From Cronobacter universalis NCTC 9529 (lineage in GTDB: Bacteria; Pseudomonadota; Gammaproteobacteria; Enterobacterales; Enterobacteriaceae), in assembly GCF_001277175.1 (NCBI RefSeq), contig NZ_CP012257.1, forward strand, positions 2,666,001 through 2,730,000: a stretch of 64,000 nucleotides of DNA. Direction: 5' to 3'. The position numbers and the translations under genes are program-made. The notes beneath the pieces are model-generated. The model saw nothing but the letters and a program-made list of their open reading frames with translations, was not told the DNA's origin and did no database searches. Shown here one piece after another: positions 63,898-64,000 of the stretch (position 1 is its first letter; each line of letters opens with the position of its first letter).

Positions 63898-64000
63898 CCT
63901 TCATTCCTTTGAAAAAGATTGCCGCTTCCGGCAATCGGTTGATCATTTTTTAATAACGCGAAAAACAGGATAAGTCGCAAAAAAATCGGGTCAATCGGGG
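63898..64000. other. Region upstream of vgrG at window edge
   Basis: 103 bases with no gene called. A short stem GATTGCCG-CTTC-CGGCAATC (63918-63937) lies upstream of the vgrG start (ribosome site AAGGAATGAAGG) and may be a terminator of a gene beyond the window. Confidence 0.5.

Overview
The window looks like chromosome of a GC-rich enterobacterium close to Cronobacter (Enterobacteriaceae). The evidence is gene order and protein resemblance from memory: fliC/fliDST, yedD-yedEF-yedK, fliE/fliF-R, rcsA-dsrB-dsrA-yodD, yedP-dgcQ-yodC-yedI-yedA-vsr-dcm-yedJ, serU-mtfA-asn tRNA, shiA, cbl-nac and amn follow the E. coli K-12 backbone. The genus is an inference; no database was searched.

Layout. 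(1) 1-10.8 kb: a minus-strand, tightly overlapping gene set ending beside fliC. It encodes a LuxE-like acyl-protein synthetase (cut by the window edge), an acyl-AMP ligase, a 48-codon ORF, two FabG-like reductases, an acyl carrier protein, a PglD/NeuD-like sugar acyltransferase, a VioA-like sugar aminotransferase, a methyltransferase-TPR-OGT fusion and a second glycosyltransferase. I read it as a flagellin glycosylation island that makes an N-acylated 4-amino-4,6-dideoxyhexose and attaches it to a very short flagellin. (2) 11-32.3 kb: flagellar genes. fliC and fliDST diverge from two sigma-28 promoters; fliE and fliFGHIJK/fliLMNOPQR encode the basal body, C-ring and export gate. Between fliT and fliE lie a repeat-rich spacer where E. 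coli has amyA, yedD, yedEF, yedK, a 24-codon membrane peptide, a methyltransferase and an AT-rich effector/immunity pair with a HERVH metallopeptidase motif. (3) 32.3-48 kb: rcsA with an RcsAB box, the DsrA small RNA, two diguanylate cyclases, Dcm/Vsr, a porin, a DinI-like gene with a LexA-like operator, and a divergent SDR/LysR pair that has lost both 5' halves. (4) 48-57.6 kb: tRNA-Ser(CGA), mtfA and three tRNA-Asn genes interleaved with shiA, cbl, nac (clear sigma-54 promoter and NtrC site), a luciferase-like oxidoreductase, a BLUF-EAL photoreceptor and amn. (5) 57.6-64 kb: a type VI secretion module with a VRR-NUC effector, its DUF3396 immunity gene, an amber-interrupted immunity paralogue, and a vgrG whose DUF2345-coding 3' segment is inverted relative to its 5' part.

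How it fits together: motility (flagellum, c-di-GMP enzymes, the Rcs capsule switch) is next to an envelope/competition layer (porin, T6SS, effector/immunity pairs) and nitrogen/sulfur regulators. The most unusual points are the acyl-sugar flagellin modification island with its trimodular enzyme, the inverted vgrG segment, the duplicated FliN N-terminal motif, and the double-truncated SDR/LysR pair.
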